The notes: generated by a model not told the origin, from the sequence alone. Numbered from the stretch's first letter, positions 34,906 through 46,187 are shown. The stretch: 64,000 nucleotides of DNA from Rhizomys pruinosus (GCA_009823505.1 VZQC01009509.1:180974-244973); one strand, 5' to 3'. Made by a program: numbers and translations.

Positions 34906-35054
34906 AATAGTGAAGATGGAACTGCAACGTAATTATTTACTACTTGAGATAATGCCTGAAATATTCTAAAAGAAATTTGATGAAGACGTAATCCTGTCTC
35001 TTGCTCGTGTGCTGATGTAGGAATTGGCTCTAAATATTTGTGTGGGATCCTTTT

Positions 35055-35708
35055 CTTGAGACAGGGCCTTACTATTACTATGTAGCCCTGGGTGGCCTAT
35101 AACTTGCTATGTAAACCTGGCTGGCTTTTAACTAACAGAGATCCACATACCTCTTGAGTTCTGGGATTTGTTATGCCCAGATCACTGGGACCCCCCAAAG
35201 ACCACCAGGACATGCGTAAATGCAAAGAGTCTTTAATTCATGCTGAGCTTGGACCACCACCCTCCTGACAGCAGGCTGGGAGAAGTGGTCCCCTAGCTCT
35301 GGGGGGAGGATCTTTTAAAGGAAAAACTGCAAATGGGAAATTTTCCCATTTTGGCATTTTGTTATTGTTTCATAGGCACTAAGGAAGCATGATTTTTAGA
35401 CTGATAGGTCAGGGCCACCTGGAGGCTTTGGTGGCGCCATGGGGGGAGGGGGGTTACTCACTGAGTTCATCCTGGCAGAAGAGCAGACATGTTTAACATT
35501 CAGTTTTTCCCTGTTAGTTATTTTCAACAAACAACCTTTGGTCCTTCCCTATTGAGATATTCTGTGGTTTCTCCTGGAATCTGAGGATGGGCGCTGTTTC
35601 TTGGATGGTGTATTTCCAAGAAATAGAAAAATGGAGTCTATCTTGTTCCCTTATAACTGGACCCTCTTTACAGGGATTAAAGACATACACGTTCATGCCT
35701 AGACTTAG
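35055..35708 (-). repeat. B1-type SINE, reverse, split by a solo LTR
   Basis: TTGAGACAGGGCCTTACTAT to CTTGAGTTCTGGGATT (ending 35,168) is the first part. The expected continuation GGGATTAAAGACATACACG appears only at 35,673, after the LTR. The shared GGGATT is the target-site duplication. Confidence 0.85.
35169..35672 (-). mobile_element. Solo LTR of an endogenous retrovirus (class II/ERVK-like), inserted in a B1
   Basis: A 504-bp element beginning TGTTATGCCC and ending TCTTTACA, with the canonical TG...CA ends. It is flanked by the 6-base duplication GGGATT (35,163-35,168 and 35,673-35,678) and exactly interrupts a B1. On the minus strand a CTTTAAAAGATCC TATA-like motif is followed by ATTAAAGACTC, a polyadenylation-type signal, so it is transcribed leftwards. 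No internal region is attached. Confidence 0.88.
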
Positions 35709-35739
35709 TTGGAAATTTTGAGAAAATTTGATAATAATT

Positions 35740-35850
35740 ATTATTTATTCCAGAATTTTATTCAATGTATTTTGATCACATTCAGACACCCACTAGCCCC
35801 CTCCAATTTCATATCCTCCATTATTATCCTTTTATTTACTAATTTTTTAA
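35740..35850 (-). mobile_element. L1 3' UTR fragment, reverse
   Basis: AATTTTATTCAATGTATTTT and GATCACATTCAGACACCCAC resemble the reverse of an L1 3' end. Confidence 0.5.
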
Positions 35851-36620
35851 AATTTTTGTTTTCAAAGGCCTGTCAATTCCAGTTCCTCCCAAGTTCTCCT
35901 GGGTGAGGGTCTGAGGTATCAGGGCACCTGCAGGATCAAAGTGGGGAGGGAGAAGAAGCCACCAGCAGCTTCTCCTGGGCACTGAAACTAGAAGGCAAAG
36001 CCCCAGTGGGGCTGCGGGAACCCCACAGCCCAGCCCCAGCCAGCTTACTTGTCCTGACTCAGGCTCTTGGGTGTCAGCTGTCACCCTTCTGTGGCTGAAT
36101 AAACCTCACACGCCCCCTGTCCCGCCCCAGACAGATTTCACAGACTGGTGGCCAGCTGCAGGCCTCTGTCCAGTCAGGAACCAGCTAGCCAAATCAACAC
36201 ACACACTTCCCAGGCTGACGGTCTGCAGAACAACCTCTCAAGCCCTTAGCGACCACGGCAAACCCTATGCCAAAAAGGGCCTAACTCAGCATGCAGAAAT
36301 TAACGAATTTGTGGACTCCTAAAATGATGAAGGGAAATCTGTTTATTCATTCACAGAACTTTGTTTTTATAAACAAAGTGACGTCATATCTCAGGGCCTG
36401 CTTTCAGACCACCTGCCTCATGTTCTGTAAATATCACAAGTTCTTGTTAGAGATTAATCGCAGGGGACTGTCTCACAGATTTGCTGATGCAAGCAAATCC
36501 CCCCTCGGGCCAGGTTTCAGTGTAAACAGAATTTAGCACAATGTAGCCGCAAGTGGCCTCTTTCTACCTGTAAGGGTCCATGCCCTAGAGTCTGGTCAAC
36601 CTACCACATATCATGGCAAG
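35851..36620. repeat. Unclassified LTR-like segment
   Basis: The part GTGACGTCATATCTCAGGGC with its left flank (36,330-36,402) recurs in diverged form at 46,390-46,461, showing a dispersed family. A GAATAAACC near 36,097 and GC-rich left part suggest an LTR, but I could not find matching ends or a target duplication. Confidence 0.4.
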
Positions 36621-36639
36621 GAAAACTGACTCTCCTTCC

Positions 36640-37280
36640 CCCAATGCCCTTCAATAGTCAATACATTCTCAACTAGGGCTGGGGCTTTCTGCTGACCTCC
36701 TCCATGCTGGGTCACCATCCGACTTGGGTTTGCACAGGTGCTGTGCGTTCTGTCCTAAGCACTGTGTGCTCATGCGTGCAGCTACCCTGTAGCATCCAGA
36801 TGGCACGGTCTCCTTGTATTCATCTAGCACCTCAGGCTCTTACTATCTTTCCACCTCCTCTTCCGCACTGATCCTGAGCCTTCCGAGAAGAAGGTGTGAT
36901 ATCGGTGTCCCATTTAGGGCTAGCACTCCACAGTGTCTTATTCTCTGCACGTTGACCATTTGTGTTGTCCCTGTGCTAATCACCATCTGCTGCAAGAAAA
37001 CCTTCCCTGGTGACAGTTAAGGGATGCACTAATCTATGGATACAAGTAATTGTGAGTCAGTTTAGCAGAATGATAGCAGTAGGTTCTCCCCTATGCCCTG
37101 TGATTTGTCTAGGCTTGGTTTCTTGCCCTGATAACACTGTCAGGTATAGACACCCTGTTGTGAATCAGGCTTTAAATCTGAATAGAAGGAGGTTGGTTAC
37201 TCCTGTAATATTTGTGCCACTTAGCACACTGGGCAGATGTTATTGTGGCTGGCAGAGTTCAAACCATCTCTAAATTCTTG
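36640..37280 (-). mobile_element. Old rodent L1 (Lx-like) 3' UTR, reverse
   Basis: CACGTTGACCATTTGTGTTG, AATCACCATCTGCTGCAAGA and GATGCACTAATCTATGGATA match a rodent L1 3' region that I remember. Open frames across it are not genes. Strand is tentative. Confidence 0.5.
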
Positions 37281-37820
37281 ATGATGTTGTATTTTATAGC
37301 ATTTCTTCTATATGGTACAAAGCAAAATTTATTAATAACAGCTAACATTTATTAGTCAAAAGTTTACAAGCATTGTCCTTTTTATCATTTGATCTCCTTA
37401 ATAATTTTACAAGATGTTATTATTAAGTTCCTAGCTAAAAATGTGATCTTCCAGGATCCTAATGAAATACCTATGCACAACAGAGATCTGCCATAGACAT
37501 CGTGACACTAGAGCACATGCTTTCTGTAGTTTACCTCTGTCCTTTGCTTAGGTAAATTATCTTGGTCAAGTTGTTTATCATTTTGAGATGTATTTTTCTC
37601 TGACAATTACTATTTGATAGGTGTAAAAGATTGTTTTTAGTCCTATAGATCACATCTTTTGTATACTAATAGAAGACATGGAAGTGGGCAATTTTATTTA
37701 CCTGCAGGACTAGCCATAAGTGAAGAACACTAGACATAATCAACATTTTACCAGAATGAGTTTGTCACATGGTGATTCCTTCTCAAGAGTAACTCTAAAG
37801 CAGAGTTATAATATCTGTCT
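37281..37820. other. No recognisable feature
   Basis: AT-rich unassigned sequence. Confidence 0.45.
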
Positions 37821-37972
37821 TTTTTTTTTTATCTTTTTAAGACAAGGTCTCCCTGTAGCCCCAGCTGTCCTGGAAGTCACTCTGTAGACCAGGCTGGCCT
37901 TGAACTCACAAATATCCACCTGCCTCCGCCTCCCAAGTGCTAGGTTTAAAGGCATGCACCACCACGCCCAGC
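37821..37972 (-). repeat. B1 SINE, reverse, with target-site duplication
   Basis: Poly(T), GACAAGGTCTCCCTGTAGCC to ACCACCACGCCCAGC. Flanking duplication close to TATAATATGTCT (37,807-37,820, with two extra bases, and 37,973-37,984). Confidence 0.92.
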
Positions 37973-38159
37973 TATAATATGTCTTAATAGCGATATACAA
38001 TGAAGGCATGGAAAAATAAAAAATTGGAAAGATTTGGGTATTATAAATGATAATTTTGGAAATTATCTAATTTGGTTAAAATTAAAATATTCAATTAATA
38101 ATAGATATTCTATCAGTAATTTGCATAATTTTTATTTTATTCATAATAAAGATTCTAAA

Positions 38160-38640
38160 AAGCACAGATTAAGAAACATCTATTGCTACTCTATTCACAA
38201 GTAAAGAAATGGAACAGCTGGGGCTGGAGAGATGGCCTAGCGGTTAAGAGCGCCGACAGCTCTTGCAGAGGACCCGGGTTGAATCCCCAGCACCCACATG
38301 GCAGCCGAGAACCATCTGAAACTCCAATTTCAGGAGAACTCCAGTTCCAGGGGAATCCAACACCCTCTTCTGACCCCTGCGGCATTGCACGACACGGGTG
38401 CACAAACTTGCATGCAGACAGTACATTCATACACATACAGAAATAAATAAAATTAATAAAAAAGAAATGGAACAGCTTAGATGACCATCCACAGATGAAT
38501 GGACATGGAAAATGTGGTATATATACATAGTTGTATTTTATTTAGCTATAAAGAAAAATGAAATTATGAAATTTGCAGGAAAAATGAACAAATCTGGAAA
38601 GTGCTACATTTTTTGTGCTTTATTTCTTGACTTAGCTCTT
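38160..38640 (+). mobile_element. L1 ORF2 3'-end fragment (left arm), split by a B2
   Basis: AACATCTATTGCTACTCTAT before the B2 and ACCATCCACAGATGAATGGA, then AAGAAAAATGAAATTATGAA after it match the region near the end of L1 ORF2, as at 58,360-58,480. Confidence 0.75.
38220..38460 (+). repeat. Young B2-type SINE with a paralogous empty site
   Basis: A full-length element with A-box-like TGGCCTAGCGG, B-box-like GGTTGAATCC (one base off) and an A-rich tail. Its perfect 17-base duplication AAAGAAATGGAACAGCT is at 38,203-38,219 and 38,461-38,477. The right arm of the inverted duplication has this 17-mer once and no insert, so insertion came after the duplication or is polymorphic between haplotypes. 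Confidence 0.96.
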
Positions 38641-38663
38641 TTTATTTTTTATTTTATTTTTCT

Positions 38664-39010
38664 GACAGCAATAATTTTATTAAATATCCCCTGTCACAAA
38701 TACAAACACAACCCAGTAAAAAACAAAACAAACCATAAACATCAGGCCTGAAGCCATAATAAAACAGAGACAAATGAGCAACACAAACACTGACTGGACG
38801 GGTGGGAGAGCAGCAGAATCAGGACTGTGGCTGAGCAGACACAGCACATGCTGGGAAAAAGCCAAGAAGAGCTGTAAGTTCCTTTTATAGAAAATGGGTG
38901 GGTCAAAAAAGTCACAACCCTAAATTCCAAAAACTGGCAGCATAAAATAAAAAGTATTTTCAGACCTGTATCGCTGAAGTCTGAACCTTCTCCTGGATTG
39001 CGCTGTTAAT
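38664..39010 (-). repeat. LTR-like unit in the left arm (TATA and poly(A) signals)
   Basis: On the minus strand TATAAAAGG (38,881-38,889) lies about 205 bases before AATAAA (38,676-38,681), which is followed by ATTATTGCTGTCAG. The spacing resembles an LTR R region. The upstream boundary is not defined. Confidence 0.35.
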
Positions 39011-39177
39011 TAAAAAACAAAGTCACAGTGCCCATCTTAGTCAATCTAGATTGCAAAGACAGCCAGCCCTATGTTTTGTCTGAGGCTTGAAGTCCATGAA
39101 CAAGACTTCAGAACAGTGAAGCTCTTAGTGAGGCCCTCTTCCTGGGTATGAGCTCAGGTGATCATCATTTTGTTGTT

Positions 39178-39325
39178 ATTGTTTGTGGATATTTGTTTTA
39201 GACAAGGTCTCACTATGTAGCTCACATAATAGAACTCAGTATGTAGTTCAATCTGGCTTCAAGCTCATGACAGTTCCCCAGACTCAGCCTCTGCAGTGTT
39301 GAGATTACTGGGATGTACCTGGCTC
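39178..39325 (-). repeat. Old B1-like SINE (left arm)
   Basis: TTTTAGACAAGGTCTCACTA to GTGTTGAGATTACTGGGATG; the counterpart in the right arm is at about 45,205-45,340. Confidence 0.65.
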
Positions 39326-39589
39326 TTATAAGCATAGTACATAGCATCTCCACAGTCATGACCTTATCTAAACCTATTTTACCTTCCATAAATCCCACCA
39401 CCCAATATTATCCTATTGGAGGTTAAAATTTCAACATATAGATTTAGGAGAGAGCACACTCAGTCTAGAATTACACTTTCCTGTGTGATGCTGGTACAGC
39501 AGTGCACATAGCTGCCTTCCAAAGTAATATTTTCTTGGCTACAAAAGGAGAAATGAATTAATGTATTTTAATAATTGGTGCTTCAAAGT

Positions 39590-39715
39590 AGGCCACACAC
39601 CAGTTGGCCTGGGACTGGATATGTAGGCCAGGCTGGCCTCTAACTCATAGAGATCCACCTGCCTTTGCCTCATGAGTCCTGTAATTAAAAGGTAAGCCAC
39701 TACACCTAGCCAGGT
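39590..39715 (-). repeat. B1-like SINE fragment (left arm)
   Basis: TAGGCCAGGCTGGCCTCTAA and AGAGATCCACCTGCCTTTGC; counterpart at 44,812-44,940. Confidence 0.75.
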
Positions 39716-40419
39716 TATCATTTCTTATTGATGATCTGATCTTTACAATTAATTTTGAACAAGGGGTATAAGTAACCTTTAAAGACACAGGATAAAAATG
39801 AGAAAATGCTCATTTTAAAACATTAAAAATTAAAGGTATTTGTTGACCTCATGGCAGACTGACTCCACTGATAGTGGCTGTTGACTAAGTGCTGACTAAA
39901 CTCAAAAGAGAGAAAAAATAGGCTCTTAAACCCTATCCCATACCTGGATCTGTTGATAGAACTTGACGCTGCTGCAGGTAATAGGAAACAAACAAAACAA
40001 AACAGCAGCAGAAAACCCTTCCATGTAGAGGATTAGGGAAGGGGGGATTCCTTTCCTACTCGCTGGTTTTGGGTCCTGTGCCAAGGACCAAAACTGGCTG
40101 AACAAGGCCCAGACGCTCTGCCTGCCTTGTGGGGGGCAGTAGGGGAGCAAGAAGGAGCAAGACTGAGGGAGCACACGCCTCGACTTTAAGGAAACTCCTG
40201 GGAACTCCCACAGGACAGCTCGATCATGTGGCCATTCATAGCGGAAAGCGAGTTGGGAAGGCTGGGCTTTTACTCCGAGGGACGGAAGGGAGGCAGGATA
40301 GAAGGGAGATAAACCACACGGACACGAGATTCATGAAAGCGGTTGTAAAGCTTTTTAAAATTTGATAGTGTGGTCTTGAGTTCTAAGAAACTGAGGTAAC
40401 ACAGTAATAGGCATAGAGA

Positions 40420-40660
40420 GGGCTGGAGAGGTGGCACAGTAGTTAAAGCCCTGGCTGCTCTTTCAGAGGACCAGGTATGCTTCCCAGCACCAATATGGTG
40501 CCACCCAATATTGTGGCTAACAACTGTCCACAGCTCCAGTCCAGGGAATTCAATGCCCTCTTCTGACCTCTGGGGTATTGCATGACAAGGGTGCATTACA
40601 CACATGCAAGCAAAAACTCATACAGTATAAAAATAATAATATATAAAATAATTTTTAAAA
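40420..40660 (+). repeat. B2-type SINE, older
   Basis: GGGCTGGAGAGGTGGCACAG head, TTCTGACCTCTGGGGTATTG and an A-rich tail. CpGs mostly lost, so older than the 38,220 copy. It lies in the spacer of the inverted duplication. Confidence 0.9.
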
Positions 40661-40899
40661 GAATAGCATAGATAGCATGGGTGAGTTCAGTTTTGAAGTC
40701 ATTGTGCTGACTTCATCACACCCGTGTCAGCTTTCTTTGTTTCTCAGCCAGAGGGAAGAGAGAAAAAAGAGTTATACTAGTATTCCACTCTTTTTGAAAA
40801 AGAAAAATTGTTGCTAATAGGAACCAATGTTTCGCACTGAAGAAAATCAAGTTGAATGCAGCCTTTTCCTGCAGAGACTTTAAACACACATAATGTATG

Positions 40900-41050
40900 T
40901 ATACATGACACATAATAATCAAGGAAGAAGAAAAATGTGAAAGGGGAATGGGAGACATAGGAGGGGCTGGAAGGGGAACGGAGGAATGGAAGTGACGCCA
41001 GAAAATGCTCATGCATGAAATTCTCAAGAATAAAAATATTAAAAGTTAAA
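40900..41050 (+). mobile_element. L1 3' UTR end
   Basis: A GGAATGGGAGACATAGGAGG purine tract, then GCATGAAATTCTCAAGAATA and AAAAATATTAAAAG: an L1 3' end. Confidence 0.75.
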
Positions 41051-41164
41051 GAGGTGTTTCTTGTAGGTGGCAACTAGTGGCTGAGCCTTCATGCTTCCTG
41101 CAGTCCACATCTGGTTCTCTTTATCTTTTGGAGGATTTGGTTTAAAAACCAAGAGCCTATCTGT

Positions 41165-41510
41165 ATTTAAAAAACATTTTTAATTATATTTTGTGACTTC
41201 ATATATATAATTTTGATTCTTATTTACATCCCCTCCCATATTCACACTGCCCGACCTACTCTCTGCCCAATTCAATGCATGTTACATATGGTAAGTCCTA
41301 CAGAGTCTAATTTGTGTTCCTAAATATCTTCCACTGTGGGTCCATCCACTGCAACCTACTAAGAGTCTCATCCTTGAATGAGACTTTTTCCTTTCCCAGC
41401 AGCCACTGGTTACCAACAGTTACTCAGGTAGGGCTGCAGTTTCTTGCCAAATTCCCCACCTATGAACCCTGTTTTGATCACTATAAAGTGAGTGTGTAGA
41501 GGCCAGAGGT
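41165..41510 (-). mobile_element. Old L1 3' UTR, reverse
   Basis: CATTTTTAATTATATTTTGT, GTTACATATGGTAAGTCCTA and GGGTCCATCCACTGCA resemble the reverse L1 3' end also seen at 53,893-54,245. Confidence 0.5.
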
Positions 41511-42536
41511 CAGTGCATGCAGCGAAGCACCTCATCCTGAGCCTGACATAGGAAATGGGCTCAGAAGTATCCATTTTCCTTTACCTGCTCAGCTACTCTT
41601 CAATGTATGAGAATATGTGATACCTCAGTTTTTATTTACCATTTCAAAAAGATTTACATTCTTACTACAGACCCTTTTAACTAATTAAGGCATTACACAA
41701 AGACTATTAATGAAATTTAAGACAGAAACACAGTATCTTCAACATATGATTGATCTAAACATTTTATTACATTGAATACATTATTGAGGATATTCTTTTA
41801 GAACATTTTCATTTGTGAGGTGTGTACGTTTCAATGTCTTACACTTTTCTTTAAAGCTCTTTTACTTTTCAAATATTTAATGTTTTATGGACGTAATAGA
41901 CTTAGAAAGTCAGAGCACCTTCCTGGGGTTCCAAAAGTATATTATATAGATAAGTGCAGGTACATAAATTTTCTTTCAGGCTTTATTTTTTTAAACTTTA
42001 AGCAGAAGGCCAGTGGAATACTACGTAGAACACATTCTGCATTTCCATGGATAAACAACTTGCTTCCACTGGAGGGCGCAGTTTGCTAGTGTAGCTGCTT
42101 TCCGCAGTTCCTTTAATGACTATATTTGATAAATAATATCAGAAACGGAATATTCCCAAAACACAAGTAAAAATGCTGAAAAATTCATAAAACTCTAATA
42201 AATGAAATTTTGCCAAATGGAAATTGGGCCTTATTACTCAAATAACTAGATATTTAATTAAACAAGTGATTTATAAACTAAACCTAATCATTATTCTTTT
42301 GTTATCTGTTTTGAATATAATGCTTGGATTTGGGGCTATTAATACTATAAATACATATGCTAAAAGTTCACGATTAAGATATGTTCTCACCCATAATATT
42401 ATGATTGCTTTCTTTAGCAGTCTAGGCACTTAGCTAATTCTGTATAAAATATAAATGACTTTTGCTTTTGTATTAGAAGTGAAAGTGATACATAGAACAT
42501 GTATTAATATCTAGTGTAAGAGTAAACATGAATTTA
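41511..42536. other. No recognisable feature
   Basis: AT-rich unassigned sequence in the spacer of the inverted duplication. Confidence 0.45.
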
Positions 42537-42706
42537 TTTATTTATTTATTTATTTATTTTTGGTCTTTTTGAGACAGGGTCTCCCTGTAGCCCCAGCTGG
42601 CCTGGAACTATGCTATGTAGACCAGGTTGGCTTTGAACTCACAGAGATCCTCTTGCTCCTGCCTCCTGAGTGCTGGGATTAAAGGCGTGCAACACCACAC
42701 CTTCTT
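42537..42706 (-). repeat. B1 SINE, reverse, with (TTTA)n tail and target-site duplication
   Basis: A (TTTA)n tail, then GGTCTTTTTGAGACAGGGTC to GGGATTAAAGGCGTGCAACA, flanked by AACATGAATTTA at 42,525-42,536 and 42,707-42,718. Confidence 0.94.
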
Positions 42707-42718
42707 AACATGAATTTA

Positions 42719-43343
42719 ATAAGCACAAAGTTAATAAATGTACTTAACTGAAATTTCTTCCTGTTATTATATGTCTCATATAGTATTGAGATTATTAGAT
42801 ATGTTCATGTTTAAAACAAGTAATATGAATTTATTTAATAATTAATAAATAATAGTATTATACACTACTAGGTATTAGCACAGTTGTATGTTTCTTAACT
42901 TTCCTGTGTTTACTTAATCCTTACCACAACCACGTTTTCCATTACATAAATGAAGAATCAAAGGCGCCAAGTCTAAGTTCACATAGGTGGTACCAAGACT
43001 CACTGAAGTAGCCTCTTCCAGGCCAGGGCCTAGACTTCATCAGTATTCAGCACTGTGTTAAGCAGTTAATGCCCACCACTGCTATTCAATGGTTTTCATG
43101 TTAGACATAAAAGGCAGACACTTTCCATTGTGGGTTGGTCTGTCAAAGATAAGCTTTCAAACTTTTTGTGTTTTCTGCTTGGACTAAGTTGATAGAAGCC
43201 CTGTCATTTTAATGACTTAGATAAGTCTTGTGGCAGATTATGTAATTGTGGATCCCAGCAGTTCATTATTTCTCCCACCCAGTAATTGAACACTAGTACT
43301 TTTAAAAATATACTCTATTTTATGTATAAGAAGACAATTTACA
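42719..43343. other. No recognisable feature
   Basis: AT-rich unassigned sequence. Confidence 0.45.
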
Positions 43344-43544
43344 GGGCTGGAGAGATGGCCTAGTGGTTAAGAGCGCCGCTGCTCTTACAGAGGACCGGTT
43401 CATTCCCAGCACCAACAGGACTAGCTGAAACCTGTCTTACTCCAGTTCCAGGGGAATCATGCCCTCTTCTGACCTCTGCGACATTGCAGGACAGGGTACA
43501 GACCTGCATGCAACAGTACATTCATACACATTAAAAAAAAAAAA
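43344..43544 (+). repeat. B2-type SINE
   Basis: GGGCTGGAGAGATGGCCTAG and GGTTAAGAGCGCCGCTGCTC head, then ATTCATACACATTAAAAAAA end. Several short deletions relative to the 3,889 copy. Confidence 0.92.
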
Positions 43545-44030
43545 GGCTGAGAGTGCTAGGTTAAACGACGTTTCAGACGTTATCACAACATGGCAGATAA
43601 TATTCAGATATAAATCTGACCTTGACCAGACACAGGTGAATTGCATGCAGAAGTATTAATAGAATAAAAAAAAAAGAACAATTACTATTGTCATACATGG
43701 AATTATGATAAGTAAGAAGAAAAGGACAAATTTCATTACAAAAACCCTTCCATGAGAATAAATTTAAAAATAAACCACTTTTTCTAAGTGTGCTAAGTTA
43801 GAAAAGTGTATTCAATAAATAGCCTTGTCTAACTCCTGTTGCACTATTGGTCAATGGAATGAAAACAAAAGCCTTAGCTTTTCACAGTCAACTGACTGCC
43901 TCAAAGGAATGACACAGGTTGGATTCTTTTGAAATGCAAAAATGGTTCTGCTACTTCAGTACACAGGGAGTTGCAGGTACATATCCACTCACAAGAAAAA
44001 TAAACTATGATGGAAGTGGGAAAAAAAATT
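43545..44030. other. No recognisable feature
   Basis: AT-rich unassigned sequence. Confidence 0.45.
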
Positions 44031-44170
44031 TTTTTTTTTTGTCTTTTTGAGATAGAGTCTCCCTGTAGCCCCAGCTGTCCTGGAACTCACTCTGTAGACT
44101 AGGCTGGCCTTGAACTCCAAAGATCCGCTGACTCTGCCTCCCAAGTCCTAGGATTAAAGGCGCCCGGCGT
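44031..44170 (-). repeat. B1 SINE, reverse, at the inner edge of the right arm
   Basis: GTCTTTTTGAGATAGAGTCT to GGATTAAAGGCGCCCGGC. Both sides carry GTGGAAAAAAAATTTTTTT-like sequence, a probable target duplication. Confidence 0.9.
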
Positions 44171-44811
44171 GGAAAAAAAATTTTTTTAAAGCTTTACAAC
44201 CGCTTTCATGAATCTCGTGTCCTTTGGTTTATCTCCCTTCTATCCTGCCTCCTGTCCGTCCCTCAGAGTAAAAGCCCAGCCTTCACTCGCTTCCGCTATG
44301 AATGGCCACATGATCAGCTGTCCTGTGGGAGTTCCCAGGATGTCCTTAAAGTCGAGGCCTTGTGCTCCCTCAGTCTTGCTCCTTCTTGCCCCCTACTGCC
44401 CCCCACAAGGCAGGCAGAGCATCTAGGCCTTGTTCAGCCATTTTTGGTCCTTGGCACAGGACCCAATAACAGCGATAGGAAAGGAATCCCCCCTTCCCTA
44501 ATCCTCTATATGGAGGGGTTTTCTGCTGCTGTTTTGTTTTGTTTGTTTCCTATTACCTGCAGCAGCGTCAAGTTCTATCAACAGATCCCGATAGGGGATA
44601 GGGTTTAAGAGCCTATTTTTTCTCTCTTTTGAGTTTAGTCAGCACTTAGTCAACAGCCACTATCAGTGGAGTGAGTCTGCCATGAGGTCAACAAATACCT
44701 TTAATTTTAATGTTTTAAAATGAGCATTTTCTCATTTTTATCCTGTGTCTTTAAAGGTTACTTATACCCCTTGTTCAAAATTAATTGTAAAGATTGTCAA
44801 TAAGAAATGAT

Positions 44812-44940
44812 AACCTGGCTAGGTGTACTGGCTTACCTTTTAATTACAGGACTCATGAGGCAAAGGCAGGTGGATCTCTATGAGTTAGAGGCCAGCCTGG
44901 CCTACATATCCAGTCCCAGGCCAACTGGTGTGTGGCCTAC
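44812..44940 (+). repeat. B1-like SINE fragment (right arm)
   Basis: GGCAAAGGCAGGTGGATCTC and TTAGAGGCCAGCCTGGCCTA; same element as 39,590-39,715. Confidence 0.75.
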
Positions 44941-45204
44941 TTTGAAGCATCAATTATTAAAGTACATTAATTCATTTCTCTTTTGTAGCCAAGAAAATAT
45001 TACTTTGGAAGGCAACTATGTGCACTGCTGTGCCAGCATCACACAGGAAAGTGTAATCTAGACTGAGTGTGCTCTCTCTTAAATCTATATTTTGAAATTT
45101 TAACCTCCAATAGGATAATAATGGTTGGTGGGATTTATGGAAGGTAAAATAGGTTTAGATAAGGTCATGACTGTGGAGATCCTATGTACTTGCTTATAAG
45201 AGCC

Positions 45205-45340
45205 GGGTACATCCCAGTAATCTCAACACTTCAGAGGGCTGAGTCTGGGGAACTGTCATGAGCTTGAACCAGATTGACACATACTGAGTTCTGATTATGT
45301 GAGCTACATAGTGAGACCTTGTCTAAAACAAATATCCACA
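45205..45340 (+). repeat. Old B1-like SINE (right arm)
   Basis: Counterpart of 39,178-39,325; ends GAGACCTTGTCTAAAACA. Confidence 0.65.
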
Positions 45341-45855
45341 AACAATAACAACAAAATGATGATCACCTGAGCTCATACCCAGGAAGAGGGCCTCACTAAG
45401 AGCTTCACTGTTCTGAAGTCTTGTTCATGGACTTCAAGCCTCGGACAAAATATAGGGCTGTCTTTGCAATCTAGATTGACTAAGATGGGCACTGTGACCT
45501 TTTTTTTTAATTAACAGCGCAATCCAGTAGAAGGTTCAGACTGCAGCTATACAGGTCTGAAAATACTTTTTATTTTATGCTGCCAGTTTTTGGAATTTAG
45601 GGTTGTGACTTTTTTGACCCACCCATTTTCTATAAAAGGAACTTACAGCTCCTTGGCTTTTCCCAGCATTGTGCTGTGTCTGCTCAGACACAGTCCTGAT
45701 TCTGCTGCTCTCCCACCCGTCCAGTCAGTGTTTGTGTGCTCATTTTCTCTGTCTTATTATGGCTTCAGGCCTGATGTTTATGTATTATTTTTTTTTTACT
45801 GGTTGTGTTTTGTAGTTTGTGACAGGGGATATTTAATAAAGTTATTGCTGTCAGA
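45250..45855 (+). repeat. LTR-like unit in the right arm and flanks
   Basis: The same TATAAAAGG (45,631-45,639) and AATAAA (45,835-45,840) pair on the + strand. Confidence 0.35.
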
Positions 45856-45879
45856 AAAAAATAAAATAAAAATAAGAGC

Positions 45880-46115
45880 TAAGTCAAGAAATAAAGCAAA
45901 AAAATTAGCACTTTCAGATTTGTTCATTTTTCCTGCAAATTTCATAATTTCATTTTCCTTATAGTTAAATAAATACCAATGTATGTATATGATAACCACA
46001 TTTTACTTCATTCATCTGTGGATGGTCATCTAAGCTGTTCCATTTCTTTACTTGTGAATAGAGTAGCAATAGATGTTTCTTAATCTGTGCTTTTATAGAA
46101 TCTTTGCTATATGAA
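45880..46115 (-). mobile_element. L1 ORF2 3'-end fragment (right arm), unsplit
   Basis: The same L1 fragment in the right arm without the B2. Confidence 0.75.
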
Positions 46116-46186
46116 TAAAATAAAAATATAATCGCAAATTTATTTGATAGAATATCTATTATTAATTGAATATTTTAATTATAAAA

Positions 46187-46187
46187 N
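46187..46187. other. Single ambiguous base (N) at the outer edge of the right arm
   Basis: The only N in the window. Homology to the left arm ends right before it, and unrelated LTR-like sequence begins right after, which marks a probable assembly join. Confidence 0.95.

Larger units (their letters stand above)
38076..40362 (+). repeat. Inverted duplication, left arm
   Basis: Reverse-complement match to 44,185-46,186. Outer edge near AATTAAAATATTCAATTAAT; inner edge at GCGGTTGTAAAGCTTT. Without the B2 at 38,220 the arms are nearly equal in length (about 2.0 kb). It contains an L1 3'-end fragment, an LTR-like unit, two old B1-like elements and unassigned sequence. Differences between arms are mostly small indels. 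Confidence 0.92.
44185..46186 (-). repeat. Inverted duplication, right arm
   Basis: Counterpart of 38,076-40,362 in opposite orientation. Homology runs to the base before the single N at 46,187. It carries the uninterrupted site AAAGAAATGGAACAGCT (read on the minus strand) where the left arm has a B2. Confidence 0.92.
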
